In this document: one piece after another, positions 22,253 through 29,148 of the stretch | How the letters are laid out: the number at the start of each line of letters is the position of its first letter | How positions within the stretch are numbered: position 1 is the first letter of the stretch | Assembly (NCBI RefSeq): GCF_043951855.1 | Contig: NZ_JBINJW010000031.1 | Span: forward strand, 1 to 30,957 | From: Proteiniclasticum sp043951855 | Lineage (GTDB): Bacteria; Bacillota; Clostridia; Clostridiales; Clostridiaceae | DNA length: 30,957 nt | Direction: 5' to 3' | Notes under the pieces: generated by a model | Seen by the model: only the letters and a program-made list of their open reading frames with translations | What the model was told of the DNA's origin: nothing | Databases searched by the model: none | Position numbers and translations under genes: made by a program

Positions 22253-23608
22253 CTATTCCTTCTCTCGTTCAAACTTGGATACCGCTTTTCTTGCTGCTAC
22301 ATTGATGGAGTCCCATACACTGTTCAGAGGTGGTATATACCCGAAGTCCATATAGGCCAGGTCATATATGGTGAGACCTGCATAAACGGCTGTGACCAGC
22401 CCTTGAATGCGCAGTGCACTTCCTTCTCTTCCGAAAATCTGCGCACCGGCGATCTTCCCATCTTTCTTTAGATAGGTCAGTTTTATGTACAGCTCGGTGC
22501 CGCCGGGATAATAACCCGACTTGTTTCGGGTTCTGACCATGACACTGTCATAATCCAGTCCCAGAAATTCTGCTCTCTGATCATTTACACCCGTCATGGC
22601 CATCTCGAACTCAAAAGTCTTCATCATGGAACTTCCCTGAACTCCCCTAAATGGAGGCTCTTTCCCTGCCATGGCATACCCTATGAGCTTTCCTGTTTTA
22701 TTCGCATTCGTGCCCAACGGCAGATAATTGTTCTTCTCTTCAATATGATTGTAGATCAGTGTGCAGTCACCACCGGCATAAACATCCTCAATACTGGTTC
22801 TTCCATAGAGGTCCGTCACAATCGCTCCACGTTCCATTTTCAGGGCTTTTCCGGAAAGAAAATCCGTATTCGGCTTCAGTCCGATGGTTTCAATGACCAT
22901 ATCAACGGGATACTCTCCCTTGTCTGTAATCACTTTTGCAATGAACCCTTTCTCATCCGCTTCTGCATCCAGGACCTTTTCTCCAGTATTGATTTTGTGA
23001 CCTTCCCCACGCAGCTCCTTGATGATGAGCTCTGAAAACTCCGGATCGTAGATATTCATGACACTTGGCATATACTCGATGACCTGCGTGTCCACCGCTC
23101 TGAGCGTCATTGTTTCCAGCAGTTCGAGCCCTTTGTTGCCTCCACCGAGAATGATCGCTCTTTCAGGAGAACTCTTCGCCAGATAGTCTTTGATGGCATT
23201 GGCGTCCTTCAGTGTATTCAGCGGGAATACACCTTTCATTCCTTTGAAGATATCCAATCGGTTGCTTCTGGCTCCTGTCGCAATGACAAGTCTGTCATAT
23301 TTCAGCTCGTATTCGTTGCTGTTGACCAGATTTTTCACTTTCACCAACTTATTCTGAAAATCCACATCTACTGCTTCACTGGATAATCTCAGATCGATAC
23401 CGTCACTCAGGACACGTTCCCTGCCTCTGGCAATAAGCTTCCTTTCTTCTTCTATGAGGCCTTCTATGTAATATGGGAATCCGCAGGCTCCATAGGAGAT
23501 GTCTTCTCCTTTTTCAAGTACAGTGATTTCCGCACCTGACACATTTTTCTTTATGCTGTATGCAGCACTTAGTCCAGCTGCAACCGCTCCGATAATTACT
23601 ACTTTCAT
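22253..23608 (-). CDS. FAD-dependent CoA-disulfide reductase/NADH oxidase family protein
   Basis: A 451-residue pyridine nucleotide-disulfide oxidoreductase of the single-cysteine type. The FAD-binding loop is G7-A-V-A-A-G12, the redox Cys is C42 in Y-G-A-C-G-F-P-Y-Y, A-T-G is at 110-112, the NAD(P)H loop is G155-G-G-N-K-G160, and the second FAD contact is A-G-G-D-C (278-282). The C-terminal dimer domain ends with P-P-L-N-S-V-W-D-S-I-N. The family contains CoA-disulfide reductases, water-forming NADH oxidases and NADH peroxidases. The choice among them cannot be made here, although the Y-I-P-P end and paired Tyr would fit CoA-disulfide reductase. The start follows AAAGGGGGGA. Confidence 0.9.
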   Translation of the reverse strand: MKVVIIGAVAAGLSAAYSIKKNVSGAEITVLEKGEDISYGACGFPYYIEGLIEEERKLIARGRERVLSDGIDLRLSSEAVDVDFQNKLVKVKNLVNSNEYELKYDRLVIATGARSNRLDIFKGMKGVFPLNTLKDANAIKDYLAKSSPERAIILGGGNKGLELLETMTLRAVDTQVIEYMPSVMNIYDPEFSELIIKELRGEGHKINTGEKVLDAEADEKGFIAKVITDKGEYPVDMVIETIGLKPNTDFLSGKALKMERGAIVTDLYGRTSIEDVYAGGDCTLIYNHIEEKNNYLPLGTNANKTGKLIGYAMAGKEPPFRGVQGSSMMKTFEFEMAMTGVNDQRAEFLGLDYDSVMVRTRNKSGYYPGGTELYIKLTYLKKDGKIAGAQIFGREGSALRIQGLVTAVYAGLTIYDLAYMDFGYIPPLNSVWDSINVAARKAVSKFEREKE

Positions 23609-23666
23609 TTGTTAGAGTCCCCCCTTTATTATTTGTATGCTAACTTTTCAATATCTCTTAGTATCT

Positions 23667-23675
23667 ATTTTAACA
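23667..23675 (-). promoter_or_regulatory. possible extended -10 of the flavoprotein-aldehyde dehydrogenase operon
   Basis: On the minus strand TGT-TAAAAT (23675-23667), without a recognisable -35. Confidence 0.35.
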
Positions 23676-23780
23676 TAGCAGAGAGCAGAATATCCGTGAT
23701 TTCAGATTGTTCAAACAACCTTCATTTTTCACCTTTTCACATGGTATTCATGCATTCTCTATTTACTTTTAATGGAATAG

Positions 23781-23789
23781 TGCTAAAAT
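23781..23789 (+). promoter_or_regulatory. extended -10 promoter of the ECF S-component gene
   Basis: TGC-TAAAAT, with TTTACT at 23762-23767 as a possible -35. The region from 23609 to here is AT-rich and holds no supported gene. Confidence 0.5.
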
Positions 23790-23796
23790 AGGCTTA

Positions 23797-23870
23797 GTCA
23801 GTATTCCCAAGGAAACTGAACTTAATTCAAACCCTTAGAAGGTTCCGAATTATATCCCATATAGGAATAA
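23797..23870 (+). other. structured leader of the ECF S-component gene
   Basis: Successive hairpins can form: CAGT-a-TTCC-caa-GGAA-ACTG (about 23799-23818), TAATTC/GAATTA enclosing AACC/GGTT (about 23823-23853), and TATAT/ATATA after it. It matches no riboswitch class I know, and the stems are short, so it may be only incidental folding. Confidence 0.35.
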
Positions 23871-23886
23871 GAACGGAGGAGAACTT

Positions 23887-24465
23887 ATGCAAAAAGAAAA
23901 ACGAAGGACCATGTTCAAAGCCAGGCAGCTGGCCATTGTAGGTCTATTGTCCGGTATCTCGATCTTTTTATCACTTACACCATTGGGGTTCATTCCCATA
24001 CTGCCCATCAATCCGACCATCATGCACGTACCTGTAATCATCGGAGCCATCATTGAAGGCCCCATGATCGGTGCATTCATCGGTGGAATCTTCGGACTGT
24101 CCAGTATGGTTCGTGCTTTCATGACACCCACCCCTACGAACTTCATCTTCTGGAATCCGATCATCTCCATAGGTGTTCGCATTCTCATCGGTGTAGTTTC
24201 GGGTTATGTGTACCGAGCACTGAAGAACCGAAAATACGGTGTAGCCGTTTCCGCTGTTGCGGGAACACTGACAAATACCATTGGTGTTCTGGGACTTGCC
24301 TATGTATTCTATCTTTCAAGATATGCCGAGGCATTGGGCATTTCAGAAACTGCAGCAACCACCTTTATTCTGACCGTTGTAGGTACGAATGGTGTGCCTG
24401 AGGCGATCATATCCGCGCTGATTGCAGTGCCTGTGGTAGCCGCTTATAAGAAACTGAAGAAGTAG
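23887..24465 (+). CDS. ECF transporter S component (pantothenate-type resemblance)
   Basis: A 192-residue membrane protein with about five to six hydrophobic segments. The block P-T-I-M-H-V-P-V-I-I-G-A-I near residues 43-55, followed by E-G-P-M-I-G-A-F-I-G-G-I-F-G, is a standard feature of one S-component group. The T-P-T-P-T-N-F near 79-85 resembles members called PanT. The vitamin carried cannot be settled by eye. It needs the shared EcfAA'T module, encoded elsewhere, as does ribU. GGAGGA stands just before the ATG. The gene is monocistronic, with its own terminator. Confidence 0.88.
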   Translation: MQKEKRRTMFKARQLAIVGLLSGISIFLSLTPLGFIPILPINPTIMHVPVIIGAIIEGPMIGAFIGGIFGLSSMVRAFMTPTPTNFIFWNPIISIGVRILIGVVSGYVYRALKNRKYGVAVSAVAGTLTNTIGVLGLAYVFYLSRYAEALGISETAATTFILTVVGTNGVPEAIISALIAVPVVAAYKKLKK

Positions 24466-24473
24466 AAATAATG

Positions 24474-24504
24474 AAAGGAGATGGTTTCCCATCTCCTTTG
24501 TTTT
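24474..24504 (+). terminator. terminator after the ECF S-component gene
   Basis: An 11-bp perfect stem AAAGGAGATGG/CCATCTCCTTT (24474-24484 with 24489-24499), loop TTTC, then GTTTT. Confidence 0.92.
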
Positions 24505-24515
24505 ATAGTGAAAAT

Positions 24516-26069
24516 CTATAGTCTCTTGTAATCCACATGTTCTTCGAGAACTTCCTTGTCGCTGTACAGATAATCCTCATCCAGCACCATGGTCGGATCT
24601 TTTTCCACCGGATTTTCATCTTCCGTCAGAAACAGTACGGAGTAATCAAGGCTTAAGTCCTTAAAGAACAGGATTCCATGTTTCTTCTCCTTGCTGATCT
24701 TCAGAAACAGCTTGCCCGTATAGGTTTCGCCAGGTTTTACCGTTACCCTTCCAAGGGTTGTCCCATCTTCATGTTTCGCCATGATATGAACGGAGCGTTT
24801 GGTTAAATCGTATAGCTGAAGCTGCATCGGATTAAATGAATAATCTTCAGTTCCTCTGTTATGGACTGTAACCTTATATTCAATCAGCTCCTGATCCTCA
24901 CCCGTTTCCGATTTCTCAGGCATGATTTTCGCTTTCGCGTTTTCCGCCAGATGTTTCACCTTATCTTTCAGGCCTTCCGCATTCTCTTCCACATCGTCGA
25001 TCAGTTCCTGTGCACCAAACGGTTCATCCACAAAATTATCGTTCTCTGGTTCAAATGCATCTTCATCATCGAAAGCCATATCATTTTTCATGTATCCATC
25101 GGTTTTCTCTTCGATTTCATCAGCAGCTGATGCAACTTTGCTCTTGAGGTCTTCGAATTTCTTCTTCGCTTCATTGGATTTATCTTTTATTTCTTTCTGA
25201 ACCTCTTCCATGGCTTCGTCTACACTACTCTGCTTCTTGAATCCTTCCAGTTTTTCCTCTGCTTCACTCTTTAAATCTTCTGCTTTCTGCTTCACATTCG
25301 GAGCGATTTCATGATCAACCTTTGCCTTTGCAGTTTCGAATTTATCTTCAGCCAGATCCTTGATTTCAACATATTTGTCTTTCGCTTCCATGCTGCCTAG
25401 CTTTGTCTGAAGTTTGCCTTCCTCGATCTTGGTGCGAATCTTTTCTCTTACAGCTTCCGTCTTGTCCAGAACCGCTTTCTTGAGATCAAGATCTGCTACA
25501 GGTTCACCGTCATCGTCCGGATTAAAAGTGAAGTCACTCTTCGGATTGGAGATGTTCACTACAATATCATCAATCAGCGCATTGCTTCCGGCTTTGTAGA
25601 CTTTTTTAGGGGTCACCTTCATAGGCTCCACGAACCCGTCTGTTTCAGATTCGATTTCATCTAAATCAAGCTCCGCCCATCTGGTCAGTTTCTCGGAATA
25701 CTCCTGTTTCAGATTCTCGTTCTTGATCTTATTCTTTTTGTACATTGCATAGGCTGCTGCAGCCGCTGCAGCCACCGCTACGCCAGCTACGATTTTACCT
25801 GTGTTTTTCTTACCGCTTTTGCCCTCCAATGCATCGCTGGCATCTTTTCTGCTGCTTCTGGCAAAGCGTACTGCGTCTTCTTTTACGCTGTCTTTTTTCT
25901 CAAACAGCTGCTGTGCGCTCTGGGTTCCTTTGTCCATCATATTTGCCAAGGATTCCTTAAGATCTGATGTCGCATCTTTTACTTTCGGAATCATATCTTT
26001 AGCCATTCCTTCACCCTTCTTCACTAGTTCTTCGCTCTTTTTTACCATTTTATCCATTTCAAACTTCAT
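24516..26069 (-). CDS. YtxH-like long helical protein with acidic middle and beta-rich C-terminal domain
   Basis: A 517-residue protein of no family I can name. Residues 1-90 are charged amphipathic helix of the YtxH/apolipoprotein kind. Residues 92-110 are an Ala-rich transmembrane segment (V-A-G-V-A-V-A then a run of Ala). Residues 160-195 look like a short beta unit. Residues 200-320 are coiled-coil-like K/E-rich repeats, and 320-395 is very acidic. Residues 393-485 form a beta-rich domain (I-E-Y-K-V-T-V-H-N-R-G to F-F-K-D-L-S-L-D-Y) resembling DUF4352/FxLYD-type folds. The ATG at 26069 follows AGGAGGG; a longer reading would begin inside the -10 promoter box. Confidence 0.8.
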   Translation of the reverse strand: MKFEMDKMVKKSEELVKKGEGMAKDMIPKVKDATSDLKESLANMMDKGTQSAQQLFEKKDSVKEDAVRFARSSRKDASDALEGKSGKKNTGKIVAGVAVAAAAAAAYAMYKKNKIKNENLKQEYSEKLTRWAELDLDEIESETDGFVEPMKVTPKKVYKAGSNALIDDIVVNISNPKSDFTFNPDDDGEPVADLDLKKAVLDKTEAVREKIRTKIEEGKLQTKLGSMEAKDKYVEIKDLAEDKFETAKAKVDHEIAPNVKQKAEDLKSEAEEKLEGFKKQSSVDEAMEEVQKEIKDKSNEAKKKFEDLKSKVASAADEIEEKTDGYMKNDMAFDDEDAFEPENDNFVDEPFGAQELIDDVEENAEGLKDKVKHLAENAKAKIMPEKSETGEDQELIEYKVTVHNRGTEDYSFNPMQLQLYDLTKRSVHIMAKHEDGTTLGRVTVKPGETYTGKLFLKISKEKKHGILFFKDLSLDYSVLFLTEDENPVEKDPTMVLDEDYLYSDKEVLEEHVDYKRL

Positions 26070-26111
26070 AGGATTTTCCCTCCTGTTTATTGTAAATTCA
26101 GTCTTTAGACC

Positions 26112-26117
26112 ATTATA
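26112..26117 (-). promoter_or_regulatory. -10 element of the 517-aa gene
   Basis: TATAAT on the minus strand (26117-26112) with a poor -35. It supports the start at 26069, since an ATG at 26120 would precede the transcript. Confidence 0.5.
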
Positions 26118-26358
26118 CATTCAATACTTTAAATATTCAGTATTCGTCTGAAATGTTAATACACTTTTTACACCACGGTCACGGTTTATCGATTTAATAG
26201 CAAAATATAGAGCTTTATATGCACTTTTATGTGTATTTATATCATTTTTTCTGCTACTTATCCAGAGCCTTATGACTGTATGTCCTGTCACTTTGCATGA
26301 TTGTTAATAGACTTTTATCAATTAATCCGACCCGAAAGATTATCATTTTCTTTTTTAT

Positions 26359-26370
26359 CCATTATAATGG
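26359..26370 (+). promoter_or_regulatory. palindromic -10 region of the hydrolase gene
   Basis: TATAAT at 26363-26368 sits within the 12-base palindrome CCATTATAATGG. The -35 is unclear. The rest of the gap 26118-26400 is AT-rich with no supported gene. Confidence 0.45.
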
Positions 26371-26400
26371 TCATATAAGTAAACATTGGAGGTGTTCTTA

Positions 26401-27336
26401 ATGAAGTATATTCCATACATCCTCCTGGGTATTGTCATTTTAGCTGCAGTGTATTTTCTTGTAGTGATTACTCGTTACGTAAACCGCATCTTATACCCTA
26501 AAACCAAAACCTATGACATGGCCAGGGAAAAGATCAGGAAACAAGGTTATTATCCTGAAGAATACATCGAATCCTTATCCTATGAACCTCTGAACCTGAA
26601 ATCCCCTTACGGGTATATGATCAATGGTCGACTATACCCCAACGATTCCGACAGGTATATCATCATCGTCCATGGCATCACCATGAATCTATACGGAGCA
26701 CTCAAATATCTGCCCTTTTTCTATAAGAAAGGCTTCAATGTTGTGGTATTCGATCTTCGAAATCATGGAGAAACCGGTGGTGACAATACAACCTACGGCT
26801 ATTTTGAAAAATGGGATCTGAAGACTGTAACAGATCATCTTTTCAGGAGCTTCGGAAAAGACATCAGTGTAGGGCTGCATGGAGAGTCCATGGGTGGAAC
26901 CATTTCCATGCTCAATATGGCAATGGATAAGCGCATCCGTTTCGGTATTATTGATTGTGCCTTCTCGGATCTGCCGGAACTTCTGCTTTTGAAGCTGCGA
27001 CAGGACACCAGACTGCACAGCAAAAAGCTGATCAATCTTGTGAATCTCTTCATCAAAATAAGATCAGGGTTTTCCATAGAAGATGTTTCCCCTCTTAAAG
27101 AGCTTCCTACGATCAATCAGCCGATTCTTTTTATTCACGGTTCAAAGGATGATTATGTGCCTACCATGATGACGAAAGCCATGTACTCATTCAAGATGGA
27201 CAAGAAATTCATGTATATTGTGGAAGGTGCTGAGCATGGAACTTCCATGGCAACGTCTCCCGATGAATATGATGAACAAATCACAGCCTTTCTGAATGAA
27301 GTCTATCCTAATGATCACTACAGTAAAGGATACTGA
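26401..27336 (+). CDS. membrane-anchored alpha/beta hydrolase
   Basis: 311 residues. An N-terminal hydrophobic helix (about 4-24) anchors the protein; the rest is an alpha/beta hydrolase of the kind often annotated as S9-like or BAAT-like. Features: oxyanion block H91-G in I-V-H-G-I-T, nucleophile elbow G161-E-S163-M-G165, acid D250 in H-G-S-K-D-D-Y-V-P, and H279 in G-A-E-H-G-T-S. The Ser-Asp-His triad is complete, so it should be active on an ester, thioester or peptide, probably at the membrane. The substrate is unknown. GGAGGTG precedes the ATG at 26401; a longer reading starts at a TTG that overlaps the ribosome binding site. Confidence 0.9.
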   Translation: MKYIPYILLGIVILAAVYFLVVITRYVNRILYPKTKTYDMAREKIRKQGYYPEEYIESLSYEPLNLKSPYGYMINGRLYPNDSDRYIIIVHGITMNLYGALKYLPFFYKKGFNVVVFDLRNHGETGGDNTTYGYFEKWDLKTVTDHLFRSFGKDISVGLHGESMGGTISMLNMAMDKRIRFGIIDCAFSDLPELLLLKLRQDTRLHSKKLINLVNLFIKIRSGFSIEDVSPLKELPTINQPILFIHGSKDDYVPTMMTKAMYSFKMDKKFMYIVEGAEHGTSMATSPDEYDEQITAFLNEVYPNDHYSKGY

Positions 27337-27352
27337 TAAGACCACTCTGCAG

Positions 27353-27376
27353 GCAGGTCCGCCGGACCTGCTTTTT
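27353..27376 (+). terminator. terminator after the hydrolase gene
   Basis: An 8-bp stem GCAGGTCC/GGACCTGC with a GCC loop, followed by TTTTTCTTT. Confidence 0.92.
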
Positions 27377-27466
27377 CTTTTGATTTTTCTGGTGAATAAC
27401 CATTGAAGCGCAATGTCTCTCTCCATTTCTTCTGAATTTTAGACCACCGGATCTTTCTCCAAGGTA

Positions 27467-27495
27467 TTCACTTAGAACAATTGTTCTGTTATAAT
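27467..27495 (+). promoter_or_regulatory. promoter of the dinB cassette
   Basis: TTCACT at 27467-27472 and TATAAT at 27490-27495 with a 17-base spacer. The first LexA box lies in the spacer, so repressor would block polymerase. Confidence 0.72.
27475..27486 (+). promoter_or_regulatory. LexA (SOS) box
   Basis: GAACAATTGTTC, a perfect GAAC-N4-GTTC palindrome flanked by A and T. This is the core of the Bacillota LexA/DinR site. It sits between the -35 and -10 boxes of the polymerase gene. Confidence 0.85.
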
Positions 27496-27506
27496 AACAT
27501 CATAAA

Positions 27507-27518
27507 GAATGTATGTTC
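27507..27518 (+). promoter_or_regulatory. second, imperfect LexA box
   Basis: GAATGTATGTTC differs from GAAC-N4-GTTC by one base. Its inner four bases fit the usual purine-N-purine-pyrimidine centre. It lies 32 bases, about three helical turns, after the first box, on the same face of the DNA, and just past the expected start of transcription. Confidence 0.6.
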
Positions 27519-27551
27519 TAATTTTGTTAAAGAAGTATAGGTGAATTAGAA

Positions 27552-28796
27552 ATGGAAAATATTATTTTTCATGTGGATGTGAACTCCGCTTATCTTTCCT
27601 GGAACGCCACCTGGGATCTTCAGCATGGAAAAACCCTGGATCTTCGAACGGTTCCTTCCATCGTGGGAGGCGATCCTGAAAGCAGGCATGGCATTGTCCT
27701 TGCAAAATCCATTCCAAGCAAGAAATATGGTATAAAAACCGGAGAGACACTTTTTTCCGCGCTGATGAAGTGTCCTGAACTGAAAATCGTCCCCCCCAGA
27801 TACAGCATCTATTTAAAGGCCAGTGATGCCATGGTGGAAATTCTGCGCGAATATTCCCCTCTCATAGAGCGCTATTCCATTGATGAATGTTTCATGGATA
27901 TGAGACACCTCACAAAGGAAAACGCGGTAGAGACCGCTGTAGCCCTGAAAAACAGGATCCGCGGGGAACTGGGGTTCACTGTAAATATAGGCATTTCCAC
28001 AGGGAAGCTTTTAGCCAAGATGGCTTCCGACTTTAAAAAACCGGATCAGGTCCATACCCTATACCAGGAAGAAGTTCAGAAGAAAATGTGGCCCCTGCCT
28101 GTCCAGGAGATGTTCATGGTCGGTTCCCGTACCACGGAAAAACTGAAGAAAATGAATATCCATACCATCGGAGATCTTGCGAAAACGGATCCTCAGTTTC
28201 TTCATGCGAAATTCAAGAAGTACGGCTATATGATTTCCTGCTACGCCAGAGGAATAGACTCTTCCACCGTGAAAAATGAAGGGACTGTAGAAATGAAAGG
28301 TATGGGGAATTCAACAACACTCCCCTTTGATTTCACGGATCGGATCTCCTGCCATAATGTGCTTCTTTCCATAGGGGAAACTCTCGTTCCCAGGCTGAGA
28401 GCATCCAGAAAGCTTGTGAAGACGGTATCCATTCATATTCGCAGCAGTGACTTCACGTCTTTTTCCATGCAGAAGACGCTGCCCTTCGCTTCGGATTCCA
28501 CAAGCCTGCTCATGGCTGCAGCTTGTGAACTCTTCGATGAAATCTGGAATGAAGAACCGGTCAGACATCTTGGAATCTCCTTTTCCCAGCTGAAAGAGAA
28601 GGATATCCAGCAGCTTTCTTTTTTTAAAGACAGCAGAGCTGAAAAAATGAATCGCATGGATCAGGTGATTGACATGGTGAGGAAGAATTTCGGGGATGAT
28701 TCCATCATACGTGCCACTTTCATCAATTCTCCGGTCAAGGCGTTTTCGGGAGGCGTAGTGGAAAAAGACTACATTTTCATGAACAGTCACTTATGA
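27552..28796 (+). CDS. dinB: Y-family DNA polymerase (Pol IV/DinB type)
   Basis: An error-prone translesion DNA polymerase of 414 residues. Catalytic acids: D9 in F-H-V-D-V-N, and D111-E112 in S-I-D-E-C-F-M-D-M. The steric-gate residue is Y14 (N-S-A-Y-L-S-W). The palm and fingers block I-P-S-K-K-Y-G-I-K-T-G and the helix-hairpin-helix block T-T-E-K-L-K-K-M-N-I-H-T-I-G-D-L-A support Pol IV. The little-finger domain covers about 235-350. The tail lacks an obvious QxxLF clamp motif, but Q-Q-L-S-F-F near residues 355-360 is a candidate. Control is by tandem LexA boxes. It is followed by an 87-residue gene 13 bases later. Confidence 0.94.
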   Translation: MENIIFHVDVNSAYLSWNATWDLQHGKTLDLRTVPSIVGGDPESRHGIVLAKSIPSKKYGIKTGETLFSALMKCPELKIVPPRYSIYLKASDAMVEILREYSPLIERYSIDECFMDMRHLTKENAVETAVALKNRIRGELGFTVNIGISTGKLLAKMASDFKKPDQVHTLYQEEVQKKMWPLPVQEMFMVGSRTTEKLKKMNIHTIGDLAKTDPQFLHAKFKKYGYMISCYARGIDSSTVKNEGTVEMKGMGNSTTLPFDFTDRISCHNVLLSIGETLVPRLRASRKLVKTVSIHIRSSDFTSFSMQKTLPFASDSTSLLMAAACELFDEIWNEEPVRHLGISFSQLKEKDIQQLSFFKDSRAEKMNRMDQVIDMVRKNFGDDSIIRATFINSPVKAFSGGVVEKDYIFMNSHL

Positions 28797-28809
28797 GGGG
28801 GGAAACAGC

Positions 28810-29073
28810 ATGAAAGTAATGGCTAAACCTATAGAAATGATAGCCTGGTTTGATTTCAAGGGTCTGATCCACCCTATCCGATTCAGGCTCATCGATGAGG
28901 ATGGGAAATATAGAACCATTTCCATCAAGAGTATTCAGGCACGCAAGAAGGAAAAGCTCGCAGGAAATCTGATGCAGGTTTTCCTTTGCAGAGGCGTGGT
29001 GAACGACAAGGAAGTGCTCTTTGAACTGAAATATGAAAAAGATACGGATCAGTGGACGCTCTTCAAAATGTGA
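28810..29073 (+). CDS. small protein paired with the Y-family polymerase, 87 aa
   Basis: A soluble protein of 87 residues, with strand-like blocks: P-I-E-M-I-A-W-F-D, P-I-R-F-R-L-I-D-E-D-G, E-K-L-A-G-N-L-M-Q-V-F-L-C-R, and E-V-L-F-E-L-K-Y-E with an aromatic W-T-L-F-K-M end. From memory, similar small open frames follow Y-family polymerase genes in other Clostridia, but I know of no assigned function. It is not YolD-like by eye. Its start has GGGGGG before the ATG and lies 13 bases after dinB, so it is co-expressed under LexA. A role as an accessory or regulatory subunit of the polymerase is inferred. Confidence 0.8.
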   Translation: MKVMAKPIEMIAWFDFKGLIHPIRFRLIDEDGKYRTISIKSIQARKKEKLAGNLMQVFLCRGVVNDKEVLFELKYEKDTDQWTLFKM

Positions 29074-29089
29074 AAAGAAGAAACCCGTC

Positions 29090-29129
29090 CATGAAAAAGG
29101 GCTGTCATTTCTGACAGTCCTTTTTCATG
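29090..29129. terminator. bidirectional terminator
   Basis: An 18-bp stem with one G-U pair (29090-29107 with 29112-29129) and a TTTC loop. A5 and T5 runs within the stem serve both strands: the dinB cassette and the converging protease gene. Confidence 0.9.
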
Positions 29130-29148
29130 CAACTATTTTCTTTAGATG

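Noticed and set aside
23609..23791. 60-aa plus-strand frame in the gap before the ECF gene
   Set aside because: No ribosome binding site, no family features, AT-driven composition, and it covers the promoter of the next gene.
26386..26400. TTG start five residues before the hydrolase ATG
   Set aside because: The TTG overlaps the GGAGGTG ribosome binding site that serves ATG 26401. The same holds for GTG 13716, GTG 17910, GTG 11437 and TTG 16565.
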